From NCBI GenBank assembly GCA_937925815.1, contig CALAMQ010000039.1, positions 1 to 52,571 of the forward strand: a DNA stretch of 52,571 nucleotides, written 5' to 3'. Position numbers and translations under genes: made by a program. Below are positions 43,796 through 52,571 of this stretch, piece by piece. Origin of the DNA: an uncultured Granulosicoccaceae bacterium (GTDB taxonomy: Bacteria > Pseudomonadota > Gammaproteobacteria > CALCKW01). Each line of letters starts with the position of its first letter. The first letter of the stretch is position 1. The notes under the pieces are model-generated. The model saw nothing but the letters and a program-made list of their open reading frames with translations. It was not told the DNA's origin and did not search any database.

Positions 43796-45178
43796 ATGTT
43801 CACTGTCTACAACACTCTGTCACGCGAAAAAGTGCCTTTTGAACCGCTGGAAGCGGGCAAGGTCAAGTTGTACGCATGCGGCATTACGATCTACGACCAG
43901 TGCCACATTGGCCACGCCCGCGCGCTGATCACCTACGACACCATCTGCCGTCACCTGCGTGCAACTGGCTGGGATGTGACTTACGTTCGCAATATCACCG
44001 ACGTCGACGACAAGATCATCGCCCGCGCCGAACAAAACGGCGAGGCGATCGCGGATCTGACCGAGCGTTACATCGCGGCAATGGACGCGGATGCCGCCGA
44101 ATTGAATGTGCTGCCGCCGGATGTACAGCCGCGTGCCACACAGTGGATCGACGAGATGATCGCGTTGATTCAGACGTTGATCGAAAAAGATCACGCCTAC
44201 CCCGGTGACAACGGCGATGTCTATTACGCGGTGGAGTCGTTTGAGGGCTATGGCAAGCTCTCTGGCCGTTCGCTCGAAGACCAGCGCGCCGGTGAGCGCA
44301 TCGCGGTCGATGAACACAAGCGCCACCCCTTGGATTTTGTACTGTGGAAGGCGGCCAAGCCCGACGAGCCGCAGTGGGAGAGTCCGTGGGGGCCAGGGCG
44401 CCCAGGCTGGCACATTGAATGTTCTGCGATGGCGCGTCACACGCTCGGAGAGCATTTCGATATCCATGGCGGCGGTTCTGATCTGATTTTCCCGCATCAC
44501 GAGAATGAAATCGCGCAGTCAGAGGCGGCCAACGGTTGCACGCTTGCAAATTACTGGGTGCATAACGGCATGATCACCCGCGACGGTGAGAAGATGTCGA
44601 AGTCACTCGGCAACTTCGACACCGTGCGCGACTTGCTCGCGCTCTACCACGGCGAAGAAATCCGGTTTTTTGTGGTCTCGGCGCAATACCGCTCGCCGCT
44701 GGCGTTTGGCGCCGGGTCACTTGACCAGGCGCGCGCGGGGCTGACGCGGCTCTACAACGCGCTGCGTGACCAGCCACTGGACGCAGCACATGACGCGGCT
44801 GCAGTGGCGCGTTTTGACGCCGCCATGAACGACGACTTCAACACCCCGGTGGCCCTGTCGGTGTTGTTCGATCTGGCAGGGGACGCCAACCGCGCCCGTG
44901 ATCAGGCTGACGCCGGGGCTGCGGCCACGGCCGCCTCGACGCTGGCGGCGCTCGGTCAGCGTCTCGGCGTGCTCTACCTGCCGGCCGAGGACTACCTCAA
45001 ACGCGACGCCGGTGAGGGCGCCCTCAGTGCTGAGGAGGTCGATGCGCTGGTCGCCGAGCGCATTCAGGCCCGCGCCGACAAAGACTTCGCGCGGGCCGAC
45101 GCCATCCGCGTTCAGCTCACTGAATCAGGCATTACACTTGAGGATGCGGGCGGCACAACGCAGTGGCGCCGTCACTGA
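43796..45178 (+). CDS. cysS: Cysteinyl-tRNA synthetase
   Basis: CysS charges tRNA-Cys. The 461-residue protein matches the family length. It has the HIGH signature in CGITIYDQCHIGHARALITY, the zinc-site residues GWHIECSAMARHTLGE and IHGGGSDLIFPHHENEIAQS, and the KMSKS loop (GEKMSKSLGNF). The start at ATG 43796 matches the family (MFTVYNTLSREKVPFEPL). The upstream 191-base gap shows no T-box or obvious leader peptide. A tRNA cluster follows. Confidence 0.97.
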   Translation: MFTVYNTLSREKVPFEPLEAGKVKLYACGITIYDQCHIGHARALITYDTICRHLRATGWDVTYVRNITDVDDKIIARAEQNGEAIADLTERYIAAMDADAAELNVLPPDVQPRATQWIDEMIALIQTLIEKDHAYPGDNGDVYYAVESFEGYGKLSGRSLEDQRAGERIAVDEHKRHPLDFVLWKAAKPDEPQWESPWGPGRPGWHIECSAMARHTLGEHFDIHGGGSDLIFPHHENEIAQSEAANGCTLANYWVHNGMITRDGEKMSKSLGNFDTVRDLLALYHGEEIRFFVVSAQYRSPLAFGAGSLDQARAGLTRLYNALRDQPLDAAHDAAAVARFDAAMNDDFNTPVALSVLFDLAGDANRARDQADAGAAATAASTLAALGQRLGVLYLPAEDYLKRDAGEGALSAEEVDALVAERIQARADKDFARADAIRVQLTESGITLEDAGGTTQWRRH

Positions 45179-45213
45179 TTGAAGGGCGTAGGAACAGTTT
45201 CAGGGCTAAGAGA

Positions 45214-45242
45214 TTGAACACAGCCCTAACGCGACGTATACT
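45214..45242 (+). promoter_or_regulatory. Strong sigma-70 promoter of the tRNA cluster
   Basis: TTGAAC (45214-45219) and TATACT (45237-45242) are 17 bases apart. The -35 is flanked by an inverted repeat, AGGGCT (45202-45207) and AGCCCT (45222-45227), which could also act as the end of the cysS transcript. Confidence 0.85.
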
Positions 45243-45274
45243 TCTGCAGCTTGGCGACGCAGTTTTCGTCTGAT

Positions 45275-45351
<77 letters not shown>

Positions 45352-45433
45352 CCCCCCTCTCTGAACAGCTTTCAGGGGGCGGCTTGGGTACAGATCGAAG
45401 GCGAGTCCTCAGGAAGGTCTGGTGAGTGCCAAT

Positions 45434-45510
45434 GCGCCCGTAGCTCATCTGGATAGAGCATCGGCCTTCTAAGCCGAGGGTAGCAGGTTCGAGTCCTGCC
45501 GGGCGTGCCA
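45434..45510 (+). tRNA. tRNA-Arg (TCT)
   Basis: 77 nt: acceptor GCGCCCG with CGGGCGT (one G-U pair), anticodon stem CGGCC/GGCCG-type around loop TTCTAA with anticodon TCT, T loop GGTTCGAGTCC, and encoded CCA. The spacer from tRNA-Pro holds a CCCCCT/AGGGGG hairpin that may guide processing. Confidence 0.96.
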
Positions 45511-45518
45511 GTTTCAGT

Positions 45519-45595
45519 GGTGGGCGTAGCTCAGTTGGTAGAGCACAGGGTTGTGATCCCTGTTGTCGTGGGTTCGATCCCCATCGTCCACCCCA
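45519..45595 (+). tRNA. tRNA-His (GTG)
   Basis: 77 nt including the extra G at -1 (45519) facing C at 45592, a hallmark of tRNA-His. Acceptor GTGGGCG pairs with CGTCCAC, the anticodon loop is TTGTGAT, and CCA is encoded. Eight bases separate it from tRNA-Arg. Confidence 0.96.
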
Positions 45596-45602
45596 TTTTT
45601 TC

Positions 45603-45628
45603 AGCCCGGCTTCGGTCGGGCTTGTTTG
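45603..45628 (+). terminator. Rho-independent terminator with TTCG tetraloop after tRNA-His
   Basis: AGCCCGGC (45603-45610), loop TTCG, and GTCGGGCT (45615-45622) form an 8-bp stem followed by TGTTT. It splits the tRNA cluster: Pro-Arg-His are upstream and Leu is downstream. Confidence 0.8.
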
Positions 45629-45683
45629 TGTCCGGCGGACAAACCAGTTTGCCGGGAAGGGTGTGGTAAGGCGAGCCGCTAGC

Positions 45684-45698
45684 TCTCACATAGTGAGA
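45684..45698. promoter_or_regulatory. Palindrome upstream of tRNA-Leu
   Basis: TCTCAC-ATA-GTGAGA is a perfect 6-bp-arm inverted repeat, followed by a very GC-rich stretch before tRNA-Leu. It lies where the promoter of the tRNA-Leu/tig unit would be expected and could be an operator. No clean -35/-10 pair was found. Confidence 0.35.
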
Positions 45699-45725
45699 AT
45701 GGCGCCGCCGCGCTGAGCCCCATGG

Positions 45726-45812
<87 letters not shown>

Positions 45813-45879
45813 ACTATCCACTGCCGGGCGGCTGCTGCCCTTCGGCGTTCAAATACACTGTTTTATTGCGAGGAAGACC

Positions 45880-47217
45880 ATGCAAGTCACCGTTGAATCG
45901 AGCGAGGGCCTGCAGCGCACGATCTCCGTTTCCGTCCCGGCTGAAAGGGTTGATTCCGCTGTTGATCAGCGGCTGCAAAACATGCGGAAGACCGCGAAAA
46001 TCAACGGCTTTCGCCCAGGCAAGGTGCCTATGGCGGTGGTTCGGAAGCGGTTTTCCGGGCAAGTTCGCCAGGAAGTGATCGGCGAGCTCATCCAAACCAC
46101 TTACCAGGAGGCGATTCAGCAAGTGGATCTGCGTCCTGCGGGTTGGCCGAGTGTGCAGCCAGTTGCGAGCGAAGGCGATGACGACGGTCAGTTCTCGTAC
46201 AAAGCGTCCTTTGAGGTGTACCCAGAATTCACCGTGTCCCCCTTGGCTGATGTCGAAATTGAGCGCCCCACGGCCGCTGTTGAAGACAGTGACGTCAGTG
46301 ACATGATCGACACCTTGCAAAAGCAGCGTACTACCTACGAGCCAGTTGAGCGCGCGTCCGCTGACGGTGATCAAGTCATGATTGATTTCACCGGCTATAT
46401 CGACGGTGAAGCCTTTGAAGGCGGCACGGCTGAGAACGCGCCACTGGTGCTCGGTTCGGGCACCATGATCGAGGGCTTTGAAGCCAACATCCTCGGCATG
46501 TCCGCAGCGGAAGAGAAGCGCATCAGCGTCGCTTTTCCAGACGAATACCACAATGCCGATCTTGCCGGTAAGCCGGCAGAATTTGACATCAAAGTGGGCG
46601 AAGTCCGAGAGGCTATCGTGCCAGAGCTCGACGATGAGTTCGTCAAGGCTTTTGGTGTGGAAGAGGGCGGTCTCGAGGCGCTCAAGACTGACATCCGCAC
46701 CAACATGGAAAGAGAGCTTCGCGGGTCCGTCGAGCAGCTTGTCAAACAGAACGTGATGGATGCGTTAGTCGACAGCAACGACGTCGAAGTGCCCAAAGCG
46801 CTGGTGACCGAAGAGGTGGGACGCCTGCGCGATCAGTTGGTTAACCGCATGTCCGAGCACATGGGTGGACAGAAACCGCCCGAGGGCACGGCCTTTCCAG
46901 ACGAGATGTTTACAGAAGAAGCTGGGCGACGGGTTAAGTTAGGCTTGGTTATTGCCGAAATTGTCAAGACGGCAGAACTTAAAGCTGACCCGGACGCAGT
47001 GCGCGCACGAGTTGATGAGCTGGCTTCGGCTTACGAAGACCCCAAGCAAGTCGTTGACTACTATTACGGTAACCCCGAGTTGTTGCAGAGTGTCGAAGGC
47101 GTCGTGCTGGAGCAGGTTGTAACGGATTGGGTTCTCGATCAAGCCAAGGTGACCGACGAGACACTGGCATTCAAAGATGTCATGGAACGTCGGCAACAGT
47201 CGCGCGGTGGCGCTTAG
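45880..47217 (+). CDS. tig: Trigger factor
   Basis: This ribosome-bound chaperone and prolyl isomerase meets nascent chains at the tunnel exit. The 445-residue protein has the ribosome-docking signature GFRPGKVPMAVVRKRF, and a central FKBP-type domain (QVMIDFTGYIDGEAFEGGTA, GFEANILGMSAAEEKRISVA). The C-terminal helical arms end before a hydrophilic tail. An AGGAAG ribosome-binding site precedes the ATG. The tig-clpP-clpX-lon-hupB order is conserved in gammaproteobacteria. Confidence 0.97.
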   Translation: MQVTVESSEGLQRTISVSVPAERVDSAVDQRLQNMRKTAKINGFRPGKVPMAVVRKRFSGQVRQEVIGELIQTTYQEAIQQVDLRPAGWPSVQPVASEGDDDGQFSYKASFEVYPEFTVSPLADVEIERPTAAVEDSDVSDMIDTLQKQRTTYEPVERASADGDQVMIDFTGYIDGEAFEGGTAENAPLVLGSGTMIEGFEANILGMSAAEEKRISVAFPDEYHNADLAGKPAEFDIKVGEVREAIVPELDDEFVKAFGVEEGGLEALKTDIRTNMERELRGSVEQLVKQNVMDALVDSNDVEVPKALVTEEVGRLRDQLVNRMSEHMGGQKPPEGTAFPDEMFTEEAGRRVKLGLVIAEIVKTAELKADPDAVRARVDELASAYEDPKQVVDYYYGNPELLQSVEGVVLEQVVTDWVLDQAKVTDETLAFKDVMERRQQSRGGA

Positions 47218-47232
47218 GAGATAGGTAAATTG

Positions 47233-47877
47233 ATGTCTGTGGACTCCCGGTCAGAGCAAGGTGCATTGGACGCGCGTAGCGCACTTGTCCCCATCGTGGT
47301 GGAGCAAACACCACGTGGCGAGCGATCGTATGATATTTACTCGCGGCTGCTCAAAGAGCGCGTGATTTTTGTTGTGGGTCAGGTTGAAGACCACATGGCA
47401 AACCTCATCGTCGCTCAGTTGCTCTTCCTCGAATCGGAAAACCCGGATAAAGAGATATACCTCTATATCAATTCACCGGGTGGCTCGGTCACCGCCGGGA
47501 TGTCGATCTACGACACCATGCAGTTCATCAAGCCCGATGTGAGCACGATGTGCATTGGCCAAGCGGCGAGCATGGGTGCTGTGCTGCTGGCCGCCGGCGC
47601 CAAAGGCAAGCGTTTTGCGCTGCCCAATTCGCGCGTGATGGTGCATCAGCCAATGGGTGGATTTCAGGGGCAAGCGTCGGATATCGATATCCACGCGCGC
47701 GAGATTCTCGGTATCCGCCAGCGGCTCAACGAGATCTTGGCTGAGCACACCGGGCAATCGCTTGAAAAGGTTGAAGAAGACACGGATCGTGATTACTTTC
47801 TCAACGCTGAAGCAGCGTTGGAGTACGGCTTGGTAGACAAGGTTGTGACAAGTCGGGCTGGGCAGTCAGAAGGCTGA
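47233..47877 (+). CDS. clpP: ATP-dependent Clp protease proteolytic subunit
   Basis: ClpP forms the double-ring serine protease used by ClpX (and ClpA). The 214-residue protein has the nucleophile region [16 protein letters not shown] (Ser113), the His region [11 protein letters not shown] (His138), and [17 protein letters not shown] for the acidic member. [12 protein letters not shown] forms the oxyanion region. ATG 47233 has AGG at 7 bases; a TTG just upstream (47230) is less likely. Fifteen bases after tig. Confidence 0.97.
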   Translation: MSVDSRSEQGALDARSALVPIVVEQTPRGERSYDIYSRLLKERVIFVVGQVEDHMANLIVAQLLFLESENPDKEIYLYINSPGGSVTAGMSIYDTMQFIKPDVSTMCIGQAASMGAVLLAAGAKGKRFALPNSRVMVHQPMGGFQGQASDIDIHAREILGIRQRLNEILAEHTGQSLEKVEEDTDRDYFLNAEAALEYGLVDKVVTSRAGQSEG

Positions 47878-47907
47878 TCGGCGAAAAGGACTCAGTTGTA
47901 TGTATCC

Positions 47908-47926
47908 ACGGGGTGTTTCACCCCGT
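47908..47926 (+). other. Hairpin between clpP and clpX
   Basis: ACGGGGTG (47908-47915), loop TTT, and CACCCCGT (47919-47926) form a perfect 8-bp stem. There is no T-run, so it is more likely an RNA stability or attenuation element than a full terminator. Confidence 0.6.
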
Positions 47927-47993
47927 CTAGGTGAAGCTGGGACATGGATCGCAGGTTGGTCAAGGCCAGCTTGCATTGGTCTTTTAAAGGCGG

Positions 47994-48012
47994 CATTGTG
48001 AATTTCACAATG
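47994..48012. promoter_or_regulatory. Perfect 19-bp palindrome directly upstream of clpX
   Basis: CATTGTGAA-T-TTCACAATG (9-base arms, one central base) lies 15 bases before the clpX ATG and next to its CGGAG ribosome-binding site. A one-base centre favours a protein-binding DNA operator over an RNA hairpin. No matching site was noticed elsewhere in the window. Confidence 0.6.
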
Positions 48013-48027
48013 GCTCGGAGATGACAG

Positions 48028-49329
<1,302 letters not shown>

Positions 49330-49344
49330 ACAATGCCAGTGTAC

Positions 49345-49376
49345 GGCGAGTGATTCACATCGAGTCACTCTCCGCC
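49345..49376 (+). terminator. Possible clpX terminator or attenuator
   Basis: GAGTGA (49348-49353) and TCACTC (49365-49370) form a stem that can extend through GGC/GCC with a small bulge. Only a short ATTT follows, so termination may be weak. Confidence 0.4.
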
Positions 49377-49432
49377 ATTTGATCGCACTGCCGCCCCCCG
49401 GCAATCCGTGCGTTTGGTAACATGACCAATTC

Positions 49433-49468
49433 GGTGAGGTGACCCTGCGACACAGCAGGGTGCTCGCC
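49433..49468 (+). other. Long hairpin in the lon leader
   Basis: Outer GGTGAG (49433-49438)/CTCGCC (49463-49468) and inner ACCCTGC (49442-49448)/GCAGGGT (49455-49461) stack around a GACACA loop, 30 bases before the lon ATG. TAACAT at 49418-49423 could be a -10, which would place the mRNA 5' end at the hairpin. Confidence 0.5.
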
Positions 49469-49497
49469 TCCATTGCCCCCGTTTTAGGAGTTTCTGC

Positions 49498-51912
49498 ATG
49501 CCGTCTGAATCCGACACGCAGTTTTTGCCGGTTTTGCCGCTGCGAAATGTGGTGATCTACCCGCACATGGTGACGCCGTTGTTTGTCGGGCGCGAGAAGT
49601 CTATCGCTGCACTCGACGCGGCAATGGCCGATGACAAGCGCGTATTTCTAGTTGCGCAGTGCAGCTCAGATGTTGATGATCCGACCATTGACGATGTATT
49701 CGCCAAGGGCACCGTCGCCAATGTTCTGCAATTGCTTAAATTGCCAGATGACACGGTCAAGGTTTTGGTTGAAGGCGAGAGCCGAGCCGCGGTGAAACGC
49801 TTGGACGTCTCAGAAGACGGCTACCTGCTTGGGCAGGTTGAGCTCCTCGAAGAGCCCGAAGAAGACAACGACAAAGAAATCTCGGTCATGACCAAGTCTG
49901 TCCGAGAACTGTTTGAGCAGTACGTCAAGGTGCATAAAAAAGTGCCCTCAGAAGTGCTGCCAACCTTGGACGGTATCGACAACCCGTCGCGGCTCGTCGA
50001 CACCATCGCCGTCCACATGTCGCTCCAGCTCGAACAAAAGCAAGCTGTGCTTGAGACGCTTGGAGTCAGTGCGCGCTTTGAAAAGGTCATGGGCCTGATC
50101 GAAGGCGAGCTCGATGTCATGCAAGTCGAGAAGCGCATCCGTGGGCGGGTGAAGCAGCAGATGGAGAAGAGTCAGCGCGAGTATTATTTGAATGAGCAAA
50201 TGAAGGCCATTCAAAAAGAGCTCGGCGACATGGAGGACACCCCTAACGAGCTCGAAGATCTCAGCCGGCGTGTTCAAGAAGCGGGGATGCCACAAGAGGC
50301 TTTCGATAAAGCGCAATCAGAACTTGGCAAATTGCGGCAGATGTCGCCGATGTCGGCTGAAGCCACCGTTGTGCGCAACTACATTGATACCCTGCTTGGT
50401 GTGCCCTGGGTCAAGCGCAGCCGTGTCAAAGCCGATTTGTCCGCCGCGCAAAAAATTCTTGACCGCGATCACTTCGGCCTTGAAAAGGTGAAAGAGCGGA
50501 TTCTCGAGTACCTCGCGGTGCAAAAGCGCGTGCGCAAACTCAAAGGGCCGATTCTGTGTTTGGTCGGACCTCCAGGCGTGGGTAAGACCTCGCTTGGTCG
50601 GTCGCTCGCCGCATCCACTGGCCGTAAATTCGTCCGAATGTCGCTTGGCGGCTTGCGCGACGAGGCTGAGATTCGCGGTCACCGCCGCACATACATCGGT
50701 TCGATGCCCGGTAAAATTGTCCAAAATTTGAGTAAAGTTGGAACGCGCAATCCGCTGATGCTGCTCGATGAAATCGACAAAATGTCGATGGATTTTCGTG
50801 GAGATCCGTCGTCGGCCATGCTCGAAGTACTCGACCCGGAACAGAACAGCAGCTTTGCCGATCACTACCTCGAAGTTGATGTCGATTTGTCCGATGTGAT
50901 GTTTGTGGCCACGGCAAACTCATTGAACATTCCAGCGCCCTTGCTTGATCGCATGGAAGTGATTCGGATCGCGGGTTACACCGAAAACGAAAAGCTCAAT
51001 ATCGCTAGACGCTACTTGCTGCCAAAAGCGATCAAGGAGACTGGCCTGAAAGCCGACGAGCTCTCTGTCTCCGATGACGAAATGCTGAGCACGATTCGCT
51101 ATTACACCCGCGAGGCCGGCGTTCGTGGTCTAGAACGTGAACTCAATAAGCTCTGTCGAAAAGCGGTTAAAGACATTTTGACCGGTGAGCAGACTGCGCC
51201 AATCGAGGTGGATGCGAGCTTGCTTGAAAGCTATTTAGGCGTTCAGAAGTACCGCTACGGATTGGCCGAGCAGAATGATCAGATTGGTCAAGTGACTGGA
51301 TTGGCTTGGACTGAAGTGGGTGGTGAATTACTGACCATTGAGGCTGGAGTGGTCAGCGGCAAGGGCAAGTTGCATATCACAGGGCAGCTTGGCGACGTCA
51401 TGCAGGAGTCTATCCAAGCGGCTCATACAGTGGTGCGCTCGCGAGCTCAGAGCCTGGGCCTGACAGCAAACTTCTACGAGAAATTGGACATTCACATTCA
51501 CGTCCCTGAAGGTGCCACGCCCAAAGACGGTCCCAGTGCGGGTATCGGCATGTGCACCGCGATGGTCTCTGCATTGACCAGCATTCCTGTACGTTGTGAT
51601 GTCGCCATGACTGGGGAGATCACCTTGCGAGGTGAAGTGTTGCCAATTGGTGGTCTCAAAGAGAAGCTGCTTGCGGCCAACCGAGGTGGTATCACACAAG
51701 TGATCATCCCGTTCGAAAACGAGAAAGATCTGGCCGAAGTGCCAAAGGACATTCTCGATGGGTTGAACGTGGTTGCCGTGCGCTGGATTGATGAGGTGCT
51801 CGCCTTGGCATTGACAGATCATCCCAAGCCACTTGATGCCGAGACGCTCGACGTTGTCGATGTCGACGCGGTTGCTAAGGAAACCGATAAGACTCAGTTG
51901 CCCAAGCACTGA
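49498..51912 (+). CDS. lon: ATP-dependent protease La (Lon)
   Basis: Lon degrades damaged and regulatory proteins. The 804-residue protein has the LAN domain (FLPVLPLRNVVIYPHMVTPL), a coiled-coil region (about 185-250), and AAA+ Walker A GPPGVGKTSLGRSL and Walker B LLDEIDKMS. In the protease domain the catalytic Ser is in PKDGPSAGIGMCTAMV and the Lys in PIGGLKEKLLAANRGG. A TTAGGAG ribosome-binding site precedes the ATG. Its own 168-base leader and hairpin suggest independent expression within the clp-lon cluster. Confidence 0.98.
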   Translation: MPSESDTQFLPVLPLRNVVIYPHMVTPLFVGREKSIAALDAAMADDKRVFLVAQCSSDVDDPTIDDVFAKGTVANVLQLLKLPDDTVKVLVEGESRAAVKRLDVSEDGYLLGQVELLEEPEEDNDKEISVMTKSVRELFEQYVKVHKKVPSEVLPTLDGIDNPSRLVDTIAVHMSLQLEQKQAVLETLGVSARFEKVMGLIEGELDVMQVEKRIRGRVKQQMEKSQREYYLNEQMKAIQKELGDMEDTPNELEDLSRRVQEAGMPQEAFDKAQSELGKLRQMSPMSAEATVVRNYIDTLLGVPWVKRSRVKADLSAAQKILDRDHFGLEKVKERILEYLAVQKRVRKLKGPILCLVGPPGVGKTSLGRSLAASTGRKFVRMSLGGLRDEAEIRGHRRTYIGSMPGKIVQNLSKVGTRNPLMLLDEIDKMSMDFRGDPSSAMLEVLDPEQNSSFADHYLEVDVDLSDVMFVATANSLNIPAPLLDRMEVIRIAGYTENEKLNIARRYLLPKAIKETGLKADELSVSDDEMLSTIRYYTREAGVRGLERELNKLCRKAVKDILTGEQTAPIEVDASLLESYLGVQKYRYGLAEQNDQIGQVTGLAWTEVGGELLTIEAGVVSGKGKLHITGQLGDVMQESIQAAHTVVRSRAQSLGLTANFYEKLDIHIHVPEGATPKDGPSAGIGMCTAMVSALTSIPVRCDVAMTGEITLRGEVLPIGGLKEKLLAANRGGITQVIIPFENEKDLAEVPKDILDGLNVVAVRWIDEVLALALTDHPKPLDAETLDVVDVDAVAKETDKTQLPKH

Positions 51913-52172
51913 GTTGGCATACGTGGCGCGACCGTGGGTGAATTTCTCACTCTGTAATTTGCGAGTTTTCGCATAATTCTGGGAGAGTCGCGTATAATTC
52001 AGGCATTGGTGAAGGTCGTATGATCTGTTACCTGTGGTGAGTTGCGAGATGTAACAACCCCAGTGGCCAGCGGCTTCCTTGTCCTGTCACGTGGCAAACG
52101 CGTGACCTCGCCCGTGCCGGATGATGTCCTGCCGGTGTGGGCACTTCCACAATATTTAACGAGGGTACTTAA
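51913..52172 (+). promoter_or_regulatory. hupB promoter region with tandem -10 boxes
   Basis: CGCATAATTC (51970-51979) and CGTATAATTC (51991-52000) are near-identical copies 21 bases apart. The second contains a perfect TATAAT (51993-51998). The -35 boxes are poor. The rest of the 260-base leader contains a GTCACG/CGTGAC hairpin (about 52087-52113) and no gene. A long leader before hupB is common. Confidence 0.55.
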
Positions 52173-52445
52173 GTGAACAAATCTGAATTGGTCGATGCGA
52201 TCGCCGACAAATCTGAGCTTTCTCGCGCTGACGCTGGTCGTGCGTTGGACGCGCTTACATCAGTTGTTTCTGACGCGTTGAAAGGCGGTGATCAGGTGGC
52301 ATTGACTGGCTTTGGCACCTTCCTCAGCCGCCGTCGTGAAGCCCGCGAAGGCCGTAACCCTAAGACCGGTGAGACCATCCAAATCGCTGCAGCAAATGTT
52401 CCTGCATTCAAAGCTGGTAAAGCGTTAAAAGATGCCGTAAACTAG
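52173..52445 (+). CDS. hupB: DNA-binding protein HU-beta
   Basis: HU is a small histone-like protein that bends DNA. The 90-residue sequence is standard: [20 protein letters not shown], then [20 protein letters not shown] and the DNA-binding arm [23 protein letters not shown] 52173 has GAGGG 8 bases upstream. Its stop codon is only 7 bases before tRNA-Val, so at least part of the transcript should be a mixed mRNA-tRNA precursor. Confidence 0.97.
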   Translation: MNKSELVDAIADKSELSRADAGRALDALTSVVSDALKGGDQVALTGFGTFLSRRREAREGRNPKTGETIQIAAANVPAFKAGKALKDAVN

Positions 52446-52452
52446 TCGGCTT

Positions 52453-52528
52453 GGGTGCTTAGCTCAGTTGGGAGAGCATCGCCCTTACAAGGCGAGGGTC
52501 GGGGGTTCAAGTCCCTCAGCACCCACCA
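52453..52528 (+). tRNA. tRNA-Val (TAC)
   Basis: 76 nt: acceptor GGGTGCT with AGCACCC, anticodon arm CGCCC-TTACAAG-GGCG type with anticodon TAC, T loop GGTTCAAGTCC, and encoded CCA. Seven bases after hupB. Confidence 0.97.
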
Positions 52529-52537
52529 AAGCATTCT

Positions 52538-52571
52538 GGAGCGGTAGTTCAGTTGGTTAGAATACCGGCCT
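52538..52571 (+). tRNA. tRNA-Asp, 5' part (cut by window edge)
   Basis: GGAGCGGTAGTTCAGTTGGT starts the piece and it ends TAGAATACCGGCCT, which is the 5' half of a bacterial tRNA-Asp up to the anticodon stem. The anticodon (expected GTC) is outside the window. Nine bases after tRNA-Val. Confidence 0.9.

Overview
The window is a dense stretch of bacterial chromosome, moderately G+C-rich by eye, with no phage, transposon, CRISPR or plasmid genes. Gene content and order point to a gammaproteobacterium: lptD-surA-pdxA, mltB-rlpA-dacA-ybeD-lipB-lipA, mrcB, ffs-dnaX-ybaB-recR, rpoE-rseA-mucD-lepA-lepB-DUF4845-rnc-era-recO, and tRNAs-tig-clpP-clpX-lon-hupB. The outer-membrane genes lptD, surA and lpxH make it a didermic cell with LPS. 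The D-glutamate genes would suit a marine or sediment lineage, but that habitat is an inference.

Layout. 1-3607 (minus): envelope biogenesis, lptD, surA and the start of pdxA. 3757-12689 (plus): ung, then cell-wall genes (mltB, rlpA, dacA), lipoate genes (ybeD, lipB, lipA), and mrcB with a small TPR lipoprotein. 12718-13826 (minus): pdxH coupled to a DUF1499 gene. 13955-15217 (plus): yajQ, then an FMN riboswitch driving a type II (RibH2-like) lumazine synthase. 15218-24030 (minus): one phosphate module, phoB-phoR-pstS-pstC-pstA-pstB-phoU, followed by rsmJ and a DUF188 gene. PhoB boxes precede both phoB and pstS, and a terminator follows pstS. 24054-27446 (plus): 4.5S SRP RNA, dnaX, ybaB, recR and a ferredoxin gene. 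27455-32089 (minus): a secreted fasciclin protein, a D-amino-acid gene set (D-amino-acid aminotransferase, dgcA-like epimerase, dgcN-like DUF1611), and rsgA. 32136-42367 (plus): orn, the sigma-E unit, lepA/lepB, rnc-era-recO and a DUF455 gene. 42364-43604 (minus): lpxH and ppiB. 43796 to the end (plus): cysS, a tRNA cluster (Pro, Arg, His, Leu), tig, clpP, clpX, lon, hupB, tRNA-Val and a cut tRNA-Asp.

How the genes work together. Much of the window serves the envelope: LPS export and lipid A synthesis (lptD, lpxH), outer-membrane protein folding (surA, mucD, controlled by rpoE/rseA), and murein synthesis and trimming (mrcB, its TPR lipoprotein, mltB, rlpA, dacA). The D-amino-acid operon may link to this by consuming D-Ala and D-Glu released from murein. 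The tig-clpPX-lon block covers cytosolic folding and proteolysis.

The observations most worth following up are the dgcN-dgcA-aminotransferase operon with an altered carboxylate-binding motif, the riboswitch-controlled RibH2-type enzyme, the LpoP-like lipoprotein next to mrcB, a 14-base motif shared by the rpoE and mucD promoter regions with no rseB between rseA and mucD, a 19-bp palindrome in front of clpX, and an RsmJ lacking its usual N-terminal region.
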